A stretch of DNA of 64,000 nt from Streptomyces sp. CB02058 (GCF_001905505.1 NZ_LIPG01000007.1:62001-126000), one strand, 5' to 3'; shown: positions 52,804-61,829, counted from the stretch's first letter. The notes: generated by a model not told the origin, from the letters alone. Translations and numbers: made by a program.

Positions 52804-54363
52804 ATGACAACAGCCCCGGAGCCGATCGCCCTTCCGGTCACCGCCGTCACCTGTCTGGAGGACCGCGCCCACGTCGAGCGTGCCCTCGTACTCGATCTGG
52901 AGGCGGGGGTCCGGCGTCTGCGCCTCGGACCCGTCAGCGCTCTCGCCGTCGACCGCACCCTGCATGCCGAGCTGACCGCCGATCACCCGGCGGCCGTGCT
53001 CGACGTACGGATCACCCGTAGCTGGACGCCGCGCGGTCCTCTGCCGCATGCCGACGACTCCGAGCTGCGCCGGCGAATCGTCGCGTTCGAAGCGGAACAG
53101 CTCGACCTGGGGCACCGGCGGGACCGGCTGCAGGCGCGCCGGGACGTCCTCGGACGCCTCGTGGCGGATCTGCTGCGGGACGTCGGGGAGGGGGCGGGCT
53201 CCGGGGAGGCCGACAGCTCCCGATGGTCCCTCGAACTGGACCGGGTCGACGGCGAACGAGCCACGTGCGCCGAGCAACTGCGCACCGTGGAGGCCCGCCT
53301 GACCGTCCTCGCCGACCAACTCACCGAGGCCCAGCAGGCCATGTACCTGTCCGAGGAGGAGCCCGCCGAGCTCGTCGCGTATGTCGAGCTGACCGTGGAG
53401 TCCTCGGCCGCCGGTCCGGTCGGGCTGCGGCTGACCCATCTGACCCCGTGCGCACTGTGGCGGCCCGCCTACCGGGCGGTGCTCGACGGTGATTCCCTGA
53501 CGCTGGAGACGGACGCGATGGTCTGGCAGCGCACCGGGGAGGACTGGCGTGACGTGAAGCTGACGTTGTCCACGGCCCGGTCCGCTCTCGCCACCGACCC
53601 GCCGCGCCTCGGTGAGGACCGGCTCACGCTCACGGACCGCTCACCGGCGGAACGCCGTACGGTCGATGTCGAGCTGCGCGAGGAGGAGATCGGGACGCTC
53701 GGCCCGGCTCCGGTACTGGGCCTGCCCGGGGTGGACGACGGCGGCGAGGCACGGGTGCTGCGCGCACCGGTGCGTGTCTCCGTTCCGTCCGACGGCCGTG
53801 CCCACCGTGTGCCGCTGTCCGTCGTCACCACGTCCGCCCAGAGTGAGTACGCCTGCTCCCCCGAGCTGTCTCCGCTGGTCACGCAGGTGGTGCGGTTCGA
53901 CGGCCCAGCGGGGCACGCGCTGCTCGCCGGACCCGTGGACCTGGTCCGTGGAAGCGGATTCAGCGGGCGCGGCACCCTGGACTTCACGGCACCCGGCGCA
54001 CCCGTCGAGCTCGCCTTCGGCAGCAGCGACGATCACCGGGTGGTCCGGCACACCGAGGAGTCCCGCGAGACGACCGGCATCACCCAGCGCACCGTCATCA
54101 CCCGTACGGTCCGGCTGCATCTTTCGCGGTTCTCCGCTCCCGGGGAGGAGGGCAACCGCGTGGTCGCCCTTCGGGAGCGGCTCCCCGTCTCAGAAGTCTC
54201 GTCGGTGGAGATACGCCTGCGGAAGGAGCACTGCTCCCCCGTGCCCGATACGGTCGACGAGGAAGGCATCGCCCGCTGGGACGTGGTTCTCCCGCCCGAC
54301 AGCCATCGCACGGTCACCCTGGTCTACGAGCTGTCGGCGGGCTCCAAGGTCACCGGGCTCTGA
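52804..54363 (+). CDS. DUF4139/MuiA-like protein, paralogue without linker
   Basis: A 519-residue homologue of the previous protein. It has the same order: 'VTAVTCLEDRAHVERALVL' at the start, a coiled-coil region (~80-180), 'CALWRPAYRAVLDG' and 'MVWQRTGEDWRDVKLTLST', then a C-terminal beta-domain closing with 'HRTVTLVYELSAGSK'. It lacks the proline-rich insertion. The tandem arrangement suggests a heteromeric partner pair. ATG 52804 with GGAG 11 bases before. Confidence 0.75.
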   Translation: MTTAPEPIALPVTAVTCLEDRAHVERALVLDLEAGVRRLRLGPVSALAVDRTLHAELTADHPAAVLDVRITRSWTPRGPLPHADDSELRRRIVAFEAEQLDLGHRRDRLQARRDVLGRLVADLLRDVGEGAGSGEADSSRWSLELDRVDGERATCAEQLRTVEARLTVLADQLTEAQQAMYLSEEEPAELVAYVELTVESSAAGPVGLRLTHLTPCALWRPAYRAVLDGDSLTLETDAMVWQRTGEDWRDVKLTLSTARSALATDPPRLGEDRLTLTDRSPAERRTVDVELREEEIGTLGPAPVLGLPGVDDGGEARVLRAPVRVSVPSDGRAHRVPLSVVTTSAQSEYACSPELSPLVTQVVRFDGPAGHALLAGPVDLVRGSGFSGRGTLDFTAPGAPVELAFGSSDDHRVVRHTEESRETTGITQRTVITRTVRLHLSRFSAPGEEGNRVVALRERLPVSEVSSVEIRLRKEHCSPVPDTVDEEGIARWDVVLPPDSHRTVTLVYELSAGSKVTGL

Positions 54364-54421
54364 GCCCGACGACGTACCGGCACCCGGGCTTGACGCGACG
54401 CCGGCCCCGGGTCGCACGACT

Positions 54422-54461
54422 GTGCCGGGCCCTGGGTTCACACCCGTACAGGGCCCGGCAC
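54422..54461. terminator. Bidirectional terminator hairpin
   Basis: GTGCCGGGCCCTG (54422-54434) and CAGGGCCCGGCAC (54449-54461) form a 13-bp perfect stem with a 14-nt loop between the convergent DUF4139 and SapA-like genes. Confidence 0.8.
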
Positions 54462-54584
54462 GTGCCACGTTCCCGCGCCGCTGCGGCTCGTGCACGCCCT
54501 CGCGGCGACCGGCTGCGGCAAGGGCCGCAAGGCCGGGCTGCGGAGGCGGCGGCGCGGGAGACCGCGGCCGAGTGGTGAACCGGA

Positions 54585-55034
54585 TCAGCGGATGCTGGTC
54601 CGGCGGACTTCCTTGCGGGCTGCGCAGTTGGAGTTGTCCACCGACACGTACACGTTGGAGATGTGACCGCCCCAGCTCACGCAGTAGCCCTTGCCGTAGA
54701 CGTAGGCCGGTCCCGCGTACGAGGTGAAGTTCCCGTAGTCCTCGGCCCACTCGTCGGTGGCGGGAACGTAGATGTACGTGGACATGGCCTTGGCGGTGCC
54801 CGGGTTGGTGCGGATGGTCGCGACGCAGTTCTTGCCGTTCGACGAGTTGTACGTCAGATAGACGGTGCCCAGAGAGCCGACGGGCACCGAGTTCACCGTC
54901 TTGTAGCTGCTGCCGCAGACGCCCTGGGGTGTGACGTTGGGTGCGGCGGACGCGGTCGTGGCGACGGCGGTCGTGGCACCCACCACCAGAGCGGTCAACG
55001 CTCCGGCGGTCGCGATAAAGCGCGTGTTCCTCAT
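54585..55034 (-). CDS. Spore-associated protein A-like secreted protein
   Basis: A 149-residue exported protein. The signal peptide is residues 1-31 ('ATAGALTALVVGATTAVATT', cleavage near SAA-AP). The mature part has 'GVCGSSYKTVNSVPVG', 'GTVYLTYNSSNGKNCVATIR', 'SYAGPAYVYGKGYCVSWGGH', the pattern of Streptomyces spore-associated proteins (SapA family), with four cysteines. These coat spores or aerial hyphae. ATG 55034 follows AAGGGGG. It ends before a shared terminator. Confidence 0.8.
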   Translation of the reverse strand: MRNTRFIATAGALTALVVGATTAVATTASAAPNVTPQGVCGSSYKTVNSVPVGSLGTVYLTYNSSNGKNCVATIRTNPGTAKAMSTYIYVPATDEWAEDYGNFTSYAGPAYVYGKGYCVSWGGHISNVYVSVDNSNCAARKEVRRTSIR

Positions 55035-55275
55035 ATATCCCCCTTGTGTCCCTGAGAGCGGATTGCTCCTACTTGATGTGACCCTCGAGTGTTGCCGATG
55101 GTTGTGCGTGCCCCGGGCCCAAAGGTGGGGCGGCGCACCCGGGACGGCGGCGGCGCTGTGGAGGACGGCGCCCCGGGGTGCGGCCCGGTGACGCGACGTC
55201 GGGGGGCGCGACACGCTTCGGACGGATCAGGAATCGAGAAGCGTCGACGGGTGATCCACGGATAACGTCACGGAC

Positions 55276-55686
55276 ATGGACATCTCGATTCACACGACGC
55301 CTCTCCCGCACGACGATCCGGAGGCGACGCTGGCCTTCTACCGTGACGTCCTCGGCTTCGAGGTCCGCAGCGACGTGGGACAGGGCCGGATGCGCTGGAT
55401 CACGGTCGGACCCGTGGACCAGCCCGGCACGTCCATCCTTCTGGCACCGCCGGCCGCCGATCCGGGGGTCACGGAGGAGGAGCGCCGCACGATCGCCGAG
55501 ATGATGGCCAAGGGCACGTACGGCTGGATCCTGCTGGCCACCAGGGACCTCGACGGGACCTTCGCGCAGGTGCGGGCAGGTGGCGCCGAGGTCGTCCAGG
55601 AGCCGACCGAGCAGCCGTACGGTATGCGCGACTGCGCCTTCCGTGACCCTTCGGGCAACCTGATCCGCATCCAGGAACTTCGCTGA
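55276..55686 (+). CDS. VOC-family (glyoxalase/bleomycin-resistance fold) protein
   Basis: A 136-residue protein with one VOC module pair: 'HTTPLPHDDPEATLAFYRDV', 'LGFEVRSDVGQG', and the closing 'FRDPSGNLIRIQEL' with the metal Glu. Such proteins include antibiotic-binding and dioxygenase enzymes. It is followed 51 bases later by an AraC-type gene on the same strand; this VOC-AraC pair is recurrent in actinobacteria and suggests stress or drug response. Confidence 0.82.
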   Translation: MDISIHTTPLPHDDPEATLAFYRDVLGFEVRSDVGQGRMRWITVGPVDQPGTSILLAPPAADPGVTEEERRTIAEMMAKGTYGWILLATRDLDGTFAQVRAGGAEVVQEPTEQPYGMRDCAFRDPSGNLIRIQELR

Positions 55687-55737
55687 GCCGGACGGTCGTC
55701 CCCGTCCTCCGCACACACGATTGAAGGGAGTTCTCCC

Positions 55738-56160
55738 ATGTGCCACCCCGGGTGGGCACGCGCGCTCACCGCCGCACAGCGACTGAACGATCTCGTGGTT
55801 CTGCGCCGCGTCCGTGACCGGATCGACCGGGAGTACGCGCGACCGCTGGACGTCGAGGCGCTCGCCCGCGGCGCGAACATGCCGGCCGGGCAGCTCAGCC
55901 GGCAGTTCCGGCTCGCGTACGGCGAATCGCCGTACGCCTATCTGATGAGGCGTCGCGTCGAACGCGCGACGGCGTTGCTGCGACGCGGCGGCCTCGGGAC
56001 CGGCGAGGTCTGCTCGGCCGTCGGCTGCTCGTCGCCGGCTGTGTTCCGTGCCCGCTTCACCGAGCTGACGGGCGTGCCGCCCGGCGCCTACGGCCGCGGT
56101 GCGGCGGGGTCATCGGCCGTCGCACCGGAGCGCACGCCCTGCACCTCGGACACCGGCTGA
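55738..56160 (+). CDS. AraC-family transcriptional regulator (DNA-binding domain only)
   Basis: A 140-residue protein consisting of an AraC double helix-turn-helix: 'RPLDVEALARGANMPAGQLS' then 'ESPYAYLMRRRVERATALL' and 'GTGEVCSAVGCSSPAVFRAR', 'FTELTGVPPGAYG'. No sensor domain is present, as in short members that pair with VOC proteins. ATG 55738 has a GAAGGGAG site. A terminator overlaps its stop. Confidence 0.88.
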   Translation: MCHPGWARALTAAQRLNDLVVLRRVRDRIDREYARPLDVEALARGANMPAGQLSRQFRLAYGESPYAYLMRRRVERATALLRRGGLGTGEVCSAVGCSSPAVFRARFTELTGVPPGAYGRGAAGSSAVAPERTPCTSDTG

Positions 56161-56187
56161 GCCCTCCCCCTGGGGGAAGGGCTCAGC
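56156..56187. terminator. Terminator hairpin overlapping the AraC stop
   Basis: GCTGAGCCCTCCCCC (56156-56170) pairs with the 56172-56187 arm with one bulged A. It lies between convergent genes and probably serves both. Confidence 0.8.
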
Positions 56188-56216
56188 GTCATCCGGATCG
56201 AGGGGCGGGCCGGCAG

Positions 56217-56387
56217 TCACCGACGGCCGACCCGGCGCCCGTGCCCGATGCCCGCGACATGCAGAGCCAGCAGGCCCAGCCCGAGGAGCATGACGTTCAC
56301 CGAGCTGAAGACATCGTTGGTCGCTATGTCTGCGGCGTTGATGAGGAAGGCGATGAAGAACAGTACGGCTGCGGCTATTCCCAGCAT
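56217..56387 (-). CDS. Small two-helix membrane protein
   Basis: A 56-residue protein with two hydrophobic helices ('LGIAAAVLFFIAFLINAADI' and 'VNVMLLGLGLLALHVAGI') separated by a short polar loop, and a basic C-terminal end 'HGRRVGRR'. It has an AAGGAG site at good spacing before ATG 56387. Similar tiny membrane proteins are common in Streptomyces; function unknown. Confidence 0.7.
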   Translation of the reverse strand: MLGIAAAVLFFIAFLINAADIATNDVFSSVNVMLLGLGLLALHVAGIGHGRRVGRR

Positions 56388-56568
56388 GGTCGGCTCCTTT
56401 TCGTGTTGGAACACGCGTTCCCCCACATGCGTGGTTCAGGCCTGTGAACCGTCGGTTCAGGTCCTGGAGCCGGGCGGGCTGGAGCAGTGCGGCTGCACGG
56501 TGTGTCTCTTCGGGCCTGCCCGGGTCCGCTGCTCCTCCCGGGCCCCGGGCAGGCGCCGCCGTGGAGCG

Positions 56569-57681
56569 TTACGACGATGCGACGGTGCCGCTCGGTGCCA
56601 CCTGGGGCTCCGGCTCCTCCGATTCGCTGAGCTGTTCCCGCAGGTAGTTCCAGGCCACCGCGATCAGCGCTGCGACGGGTACGGCCAGGAGGCTGCCCAC
56701 GATGCCGGCCAGGCTGCCGCCGAGCGTCACCGCCAGCAGGACCACCGCGGCGTGCAGGCCGAGTCCCCGGCTCTGGATCATGGGCTGGAACACGTTGCCC
56801 TCGAGCTGCTGCACGACGAGGATGATCGCCAGCACTATCAGCGCGTCGGTCACTCCGTTCGACACCAGGGCGATGAGCACCGCGACGAATCCCGCGAAGA
56901 GCGCGCCCACGATCGGCACGAACGCCGATACGAACGTCAGCACCGCCAGAGGAAGCACCAGCGGCACTCCCACGATCCACAGCCCGATGCCGATGAGCAC
57001 CGCGTCGAGCAGGCCCACGTACGCCTGGGAGCGCACGAACTCGCACAGTGTGGACCAGCTCCGCGCGGCGACGACCGGGATATCGGTGGCGAGGCGGCCG
57101 GGCAGCTGGCGCGAGAGCCACGGCAGGAACTTCGCTCCGTCCTTGAGCATGAAGAACATCAGGAAGATGGCCAGGACGGCGGTGACCACACCGTTGACCA
57201 CGGTGCTCACGCCCGTCACGACGGTGGTGACCATGCTGCCGAGGCTGTCCTGGAGACGCGCGATCGCGGTGTCGAGTGCGCCGGTGATCTCGTCGTCGCC
57301 GATGTTGAACGGCGGACCGGAGGCCCATTCACGCACCCTCTGGATGCCCTCGACCACACCGTCGGTCAGCTCCCCCGACTGATCGGCCACCGGTACGGCG
57401 ATGAGCGCCACGGTCCCCGCGGCGACGAGAAGGAACAGCACCGTCACGAGGGAAGCCGCGAGCGTCGCGGGCCAGCCTCGTCTGCGCAGGAAGCGCGCGG
57501 CGGGCCACGTCAGGGTGGTGAGCAACAGGCCGACTATGAGCGGCCAGATGACCGACCACATGCGGCCCAGGACCCACAGCGCGACCGCGGCCATGACGAG
57601 GACCAGGAGCGCCTCGCCCGAGACACGAGCCGAAGTCCTCAGGGCTGCGCGGGTCTTGGCGGAACTCAACGTGACAGACAT
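56569..57681 (-). CDS. AI-2E family transporter (DUF20 permease)
   Basis: A 370-residue membrane protein with about eight hydrophobic helices. The family pattern is 'LRRRGWPATLAASLVTVLFL', 'AVLAIFLMFFMLKDG', 'VPLVLPLAVLTFVSAFVPIV' (with the conserved P-x-x-G) and 'QQLEGNVFQPMIQSRGLGLH'. It exports small molecules or acts as a sodium/proton antiporter in relatives. ATG 57681 is chosen; a GTG seven codons earlier is possible. Confidence 0.85.
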   Translation of the reverse strand: MSVTLSSAKTRAALRTSARVSGEALLVLVMAAVALWVLGRMWSVIWPLIVGLLLTTLTWPAARFLRRRGWPATLAASLVTVLFLLVAAGTVALIAVPVADQSGELTDGVVEGIQRVREWASGPPFNIGDDEITGALDTAIARLQDSLGSMVTTVVTGVSTVVNGVVTAVLAIFLMFFMLKDGAKFLPWLSRQLPGRLATDIPVVAARSWSTLCEFVRSQAYVGLLDAVLIGIGLWIVGVPLVLPLAVLTFVSAFVPIVGALFAGFVAVLIALVSNGVTDALIVLAIILVVQQLEGNVFQPMIQSRGLGLHAAVVLLAVTLGGSLAGIVGSLLAVPVAALIAVAWNYLREQLSESEEPEPQVAPSGTVASS

Positions 57682-57788
57682 GGGGGTCACCCTAATCGCC
57701 ACCGGTTCCCACCCTCACGCCGCTCCCTCGCCGACGCTCCCTCGATGTGGAGCCGAAGGCCGTCCGTCGGGGCGGCGGGCGAGGCCGT

Positions 57789-59042
57789 TCAGGCGGCGAG
57801 CCAGGCGAGGGCCGCGACGACGAGGGCGCGCACCCCGGTGTCCAGAGTGGGCTGGAGCACGGGGGCGAAGTGCGGACTGTGGTTGACCGGAACGTGCGCG
57901 GGCTTCCCGGCGCCGTCGGCCGCCGCGAACAGTGCCGGGTCTGTGCCGCCGATGCCCCAGTAGGTGAACGGCACACCGAACGCATCGGGGATCTTGCTCA
58001 TGTCCTCGCTGGCGGTCTGCAGGTCGACGGTGTGCGCGTCGTCACCGAAGTGCCGGGCGAACGCCTCCGCGACGCGCTGTGTCGTCGCCGCGTCGTTGAC
58101 CGTCGGGGGGAAGGAGGTGATCGTCTCGAACTCGGGCGGCTTCGGCGCCCCCGAGGCGTGGCACTCCGCCGTCACCACCCGCCGGATGGCCTCCAGCACC
58201 TGGGCGCGCGCGTTGTCGTCGTACGTACGGACGTTGACCTGGAGGACGGCGCGGTCAGGGATGATGTTGGGTTCGGTCCCCGCATGGATGCTGCCCACCG
58301 TGACCACGGCGGGCGTGAGCGCGGCCACCTCGCGGGAGACGATGGTCTGCAGGCGTACGACGATCATCGCCGCCATCACCACGGGGTCCACCGTCGCCTG
58401 TGGCATGGACCCGTGCCCTCCCCTGCCGTGGACGGTGATGCGCAGGCTGTCGGCCGCCGAAAGGAACGATCCGGCACGGGTGCCCACGTATCCCGCCGGG
58501 TAGGGCAGCACGTGCTGGGCCAGCACCACGTCGGGGCGGGGCGACTTGGCCGTCAGCCCGTCCGCGAGCATCGCGTCGGCTCCGTCGCCCCGCTCCTCGG
58601 AGGGCTGGAAGAGCGCGATGAAGGTGCCCTTCCACTCGTCCTTCGCCCCGGCCAGCAGCCGTGCGCAGCCGATCAGGGTGGCGACGTGCACATCGTGCCC
58701 GCAGGCGTGCATGAGGGGCTGCTCGGTGCCGTCGCTCCCGGTCACCGTCGCGGTGGAGGCGTACGGCAGGCCCGTCCGCTCCCGCACCGGGAGGGCGTCC
58801 ATGTCGGCCCGGACCATGACGGTCGGGCCCTCGCCGTTGGCCAGCACCCCGATCACCCCGGTGCCGCCGATGCCGTCGACGACCCGGTAACCGAGAGCGC
58901 GCAGGGCATCGGCCGCCTTCTCGGCCGTACGGTGCTCCTCCAGGCCGAGCTCGGGGTGGAGGTGAAGGTCCTTGTACAGATCCTCGATGTCGGTCCGGAT
59001 GCCGTCGAGGCCTTCCAGCACGACACGGGTGCTGTCGGTCAT
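57789..59042 (-). CDS. M20-family metallo-amidohydrolase
   Basis: A 417-residue zinc peptidase/amidohydrolase. The first metal site is 'MVRADMDALPV', with 'HACGHDVHVATLIG' for the bridging region and 'FQPSEERGDGADAM' with the catalytic Glu. The insertion dimerisation domain follows ('ITVHGRGGHGSMP'), and a final His is in 'VNHSPHFAPVL'. It resembles hippurate/IAA-amino-acid hydrolases that split N-acyl amino acids. ATG 59042. It is preceded by a hairpin that ends the toxin-antitoxin transcript. Confidence 0.88.
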   Translation of the reverse strand: MTDSTRVVLEGLDGIRTDIEDLYKDLHLHPELGLEEHRTAEKAADALRALGYRVVDGIGGTGVIGVLANGEGPTVMVRADMDALPVRERTGLPYASTATVTGSDGTEQPLMHACGHDVHVATLIGCARLLAGAKDEWKGTFIALFQPSEERGDGADAMLADGLTAKSPRPDVVLAQHVLPYPAGYVGTRAGSFLSAADSLRITVHGRGGHGSMPQATVDPVVMAAMIVVRLQTIVSREVAALTPAVVTVGSIHAGTEPNIIPDRAVLQVNVRTYDDNARAQVLEAIRRVVTAECHASGAPKPPEFETITSFPPTVNDAATTQRVAEAFARHFGDDAHTVDLQTASEDMSKIPDAFGVPFTYWGIGGTDPALFAAADGAGKPAHVPVNHSPHFAPVLQPTLDTGVRALVVAALAWLAA

Positions 59043-59071
59043 GCCGACTCCGTCCGAGCTCGCGTGCTACT

Positions 59072-59107
59072 TGCTCCTGCTGAGGCTACCGGCCCACAGC
59101 AGGAGCA
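59072..59107 (-). terminator. Hairpin terminator after the toxin gene
   Basis: TGCTCCTGCTG (59072-59082) and CAGCAGGAGCA (59097-59107), perfect 11-bp arms, downstream of the minus-strand toxin gene and upstream of the M20 gene. Confidence 0.7.
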
Positions 59108-59144
59108 TGCCGCGGGGGCATCGCCCACGGCCGTGAGGCTCCGG

Positions 59145-59402
59145 TCACGCCTCGATGTAGGCGACCACCACAACCGTGCGGAGCGCGGTGACGAAGTACA
59201 GGACGCGGACGTCCTCGACCTCATCGGCGTACTGGCGCAGGGCGGGCTGCGCCGTGTGCCCCGGGATGGGGGCGCCGATGTCGGGATCGACACTGATGGC
59301 GACGAGGGTACGGTCGAGCGCGTGCACGGCGCTCTCCGACAGCTCTTCGAGTTGCTTGGCCGCAGAATCGCTGAACGCGATGCGGGCGCGCCTGGGGGCC
59401 AT
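59145..59402 (-). CDS. RelE/ParE-family toxin
   Basis: An 85-residue basic protein with the RelE/ParE fold: 'RRARIAFSDSAAKQLEELSE' (helix pair), 'DPDIGAPIPGHTAQPALRQY' and the closing strands 'VEDVRVLYFVTALRTVVVVA'. The start ATG overlaps the antitoxin stop by one base (TGATG), so it is translationally coupled. RelE-type toxins cleave mRNA on ribosomes and ParE types poison gyrase; the sequence does not decide which. A terminator follows. Confidence 0.8.
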   Translation of the reverse strand: MAPRRARIAFSDSAAKQLEELSESAVHALDRTLVAISVDPDIGAPIPGHTAQPALRQYADEVEDVRVLYFVTALRTVVVVAYIEA

Positions 59403-59626
59403 CAGGCGACGGCGGGGCGCTGGGTGGCGAGGTGCGCGAGGCGTGCGTCGCGCAGGTCCTCCCACGGGGTGCACTCCTCGACGGAGGGCAGGCCGTTCGT
59501 GGCGATGTCCTCGAGTACCGCGGCCAGGCGGTCGGCGTCAGCGCGGGTCTTGGCGGCGTACGCGCGGACCGCATCGGCGGCGGCGGGCTCCAGCGGCTTC
59601 CGGTCTGTGGCCGGCTGTTCGCTCAT
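59402..59626 (-). CDS. Antitoxin paired with the RelE/ParE toxin
   Basis: A 74-residue acidic helical protein upstream of the toxin. It begins 'MSEQPATDRKPLEP', then 'VRAYAAKTRADADRLAAVLE' and 'GLPSVEECTPWEDLRDARLA', which suggests an amphipathic toxin-binding tail. It has no obvious DNA-binding motif. The order antitoxin-toxin with overlap is the usual layout. ATG 59626; family not recognised with certainty. Confidence 0.7.
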   Translation of the reverse strand: MSEQPATDRKPLEPAAADAVRAYAAKTRADADRLAAVLEDIATNGLPSVEECTPWEDLRDARLAHLATQRPAVA

Positions 59627-59755
59627 CGGGGCTCCAGGAGGCGGCTTGGCGTGTTCCTTCAACGGTATCCCCCGGCCGGTACACGAGTGGCCCACACCGG
59701 CGAACTGGTGCGCGCAGCAGGCAGGACGGTCACGCAGGGCATCTCTGACGTGTGA

Positions 59756-60403
59756 TCAGTCCTTGCGTCCCGTCAGGGCCACGGTGACACCGAGGCCGAT
59801 CATCGTGAGACCGCCGACTCCTCCGACCAGGGAGAGCCGCCGAGGGGACCGGGCGAACCAGTCGCGTCCGGTTGACGCGGCGAGTCCCCACACGGAGTCG
59901 CAGGCCACCGCGATGATGCTGAAGACCAGGCCGAGCAGGAGCATCTGGACAACGACATGCCCTTGGGCTCGGTCGACGAACTGCGGCAGCACGGCGGCGA
60001 AGAACACCATGGTCTTGGGATTCGCCACACCGACCGCGAAGCCCTCCCCCAAGGTACGCATGCCGCCCCGCACGGCCTTGTCGCCCGTGAACGCGGCCTG
60101 CAGGGCTCCGCGTTGCCGCCAGGCCTTGATGCCCAGGTGGACGAGGTAGGCGGCGCCGGCGAGCTTCAGCACCGTGAAGACGAGGATCGAACGCTCCACG
60201 ATCGACCCGACCCCGAGAGCCACGGCGGCGATGAGCACGTAGGCGCCCAGGGTGTTCCCGACGACCGTGGTGAGCGCGGCACGCCGCCCTTGGGCCAGGG
60301 CCCGGCCGATCACGAAGAGCACACTCGGCCCGGGAACGATGATGAGCAGGAAGGACATCGCCGCGAAGGCGAGCAAGCGCTCGGCAGAGACCATGACGGG
60401 CAT
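59756..60403 (-). CDS. LysE-family amino-acid exporter
   Basis: A 215-residue membrane protein with six hydrophobic helices. The family motif is 'FLLIIVPGPSVLFVIGRALA' (with P-G-P), then 'GNTLGAYVLIAAVALGVG', 'LKLAGAAYLVHLGIKAWR' and 'FAVGVANPKTMVFFAAVLPQ' (N-P-K). It exports amino acids or related metabolites. Three starts (60415, 60403, 60394) are close; the exact one is undecided. Confidence 0.85.
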   Translation of the reverse strand: MPVMVSAERLLAFAAMSFLLIIVPGPSVLFVIGRALAQGRRAALTTVVGNTLGAYVLIAAVALGVGSIVERSILVFTVLKLAGAAYLVHLGIKAWRQRGALQAAFTGDKAVRGGMRTLGEGFAVGVANPKTMVFFAAVLPQFVDRAQGHVVVQMLLLGLVFSIIAVACDSVWGLAASTGRDWFARSPRRLSLVGGVGGLTMIGLGVTVALTGRKD

Positions 60404-60609
60404 GCAAGCACGCACCGGGCCCGCCCCGCACGCGCTTTGTTACGGGACTCGCCGGACGCCCGGAACCGCAGGCCGGGGTGCCGCCGGCGAGGAGGAACCG
60501 GAGCAGCTCCGTGGAACGCCGCGACGCGCCCCGGCCGGTGTGCTCCCGTCTCCTCCCTCGCCCCTCGGACGCCCCCGGGGCGGCGCACCGGCACACCCGC
60601 CGCATCGGG

Positions 60610-61158
60610 TCAGAGCTGGAATTCCGCCGGGGACAGGCCCAGAGCCGTGCATACCTCCCGAAGGATCATGTGTTCCGGCTGGGAGAAGTTGCCGTCGGCG
60701 CCCGCGATGACGATGCCGGTCTGGAGTACGGCCCGTGCCTCGGTCGGCTTCTTGGCCGTCTTGGCGATCTCCTGCATCGCATCGGCCTTGCCCTGCTGGA
60801 AGTTCAGCGACAGCTGGTCCACGTGCTTGTTGAAGCGCTGGCGCAGCTGCTCCGGCGGGAAGTTCTGCAGCACCTCGTTACCGAGGATCATCGACTCCAC
60901 GTGCTGGCGCTCCGCGGGGTCCACATGCCCGTCCGCGGCTGCGACCAGCGCGCACATCGCCATGCTCGCGTCCCGGTAGGCGCCGCTCTTCAGCTCCGTC
61001 TTGAGGGAGGCGAGCTGCGACTTCAGCGTGCTCACCAGCTGCGCGCGCGACCCGCCGGTGGATCCGTGGCCGCCACTGCGCCCACCGGTCGACGCGCGCG
61101 ATCCCTGTGACTGCTGCAACGTCTTGGCCTGGTCCTTGAGCCGGTCCCATACTGCCAT
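60610..61158 (-). CDS. TerB-family tellurite-resistance protein
   Basis: A 182-residue protein. A Ser/Gly-rich N-terminal part is followed by a TerB helical domain (~45-182) with 'MAMCALVAAADGHVDPAERQ' and 'IVIAGADGNFSQPEHMILRE', the two acidic DG-containing metal-binding loops typical of TerB. It belongs to the ter stress-response group, but no other ter genes are here. ATG 61158 has a GAGGTGACC site. Confidence 0.85.
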   Translation of the reverse strand: MAVWDRLKDQAKTLQQSQGSRASTGGRSGGHGSTGGSRAQLVSTLKSQLASLKTELKSGAYRDASMAMCALVAAADGHVDPAERQHVESMILGNEVLQNFPPEQLRQRFNKHVDQLSLNFQQGKADAMQEIAKTAKKPTEARAVLQTGIVIAGADGNFSQPEHMILREVCTALGLSPAEFQL

Positions 61159-61364
61159 TGAGGTCACCTCGGTCTTCGTATGAATGGTCGGTCCCGAGCC
61201 CGCGAGCTCAACCAGCCAACGACCCACCCAAGGTAAAGGTTCCGCAAAGTGCCTCCGGCTTTCGACCGGCTTCCGGGAGACCCGGCTCCTCCCGGATCCC
61301 CACCGCCCCCGCGCGCTGCGGGGCGGCAACCGGCCCGGCCGGCCGATGCGGCATCATCGATGCC

Positions 61365-61781
61365 ATGCGTACCCGACCTGTACTCGTCTACGACGGAGAC
61401 TGCGCCTTCTGCACTTCCTCGGTGACGTTCGCCGGGCGTCACCTCCGGCCCCGCTGCGAGATCACCCCCTGGCAGTTCGCCGATCTGGACTCCTTGGGAG
61501 CAACTCGCGAGCGGGCGGAGTACGAAGTCCTGTGGATCGCTCCGAACGGAGCGGTGCACGGCGGTGCGCAGGCGGTCGCCAAGCTCCTGCTGAGCGCGGG
61601 CAAGGGCTGGAGCGTCCTGGGGGCCCTGCTCACCCTGCCGCCCCTGCGCTGGATCGCCCACGGCGTCTACCGGCTCGTCGCGAACAACCGGGAAAGGCTC
61701 CCCGGCGGTACGCCGGCCTGCGGACTGCCCGCGGACCGTCGGCCGCGGCCTCCGGCCGCTCCGTCGCGCTCCGCGCACTGA
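61365..61781 (+). CDS. DCC-family thiol-disulfide oxidoreductase
   Basis: A 138-residue member of the DUF393/DCC family. The signature 'VYDGDCAFCTSSV' (8-20) holds the putative redox CxxC-like pair, and 'LRWIAHGVYRLVANNRERLP' the later conserved region. It probably acts as a thioredoxin-like protein in the cytoplasm or on the membrane. A basic Pro-rich tail follows. ATG 61365 is the first start with similarity. Confidence 0.8.
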   Translation: MRTRPVLVYDGDCAFCTSSVTFAGRHLRPRCEITPWQFADLDSLGATRERAEYEVLWIAPNGAVHGGAQAVAKLLLSAGKGWSVLGALLTLPPLRWIAHGVYRLVANNRERLPGGTPACGLPADRRPRPPAAPSRSAH

Positions 61782-61829
61782 GGCGCGAGTCCTTCCACGC
61801 GGGGACGGACCGGGCCGCCGGCGATCCCG

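Noticed and set aside
50636..52810. A 724-codon frame on the minus strand opposite the DUF4139 gene
   Set aside because: Arg/Gly-rich shadow of a gene that has recognisable domains.
57747..60149. An 800-codon open frame on the plus strand
   Set aside because: It spans several minus-strand genes (M20, toxin-antitoxin, LysE) that have clear motifs.
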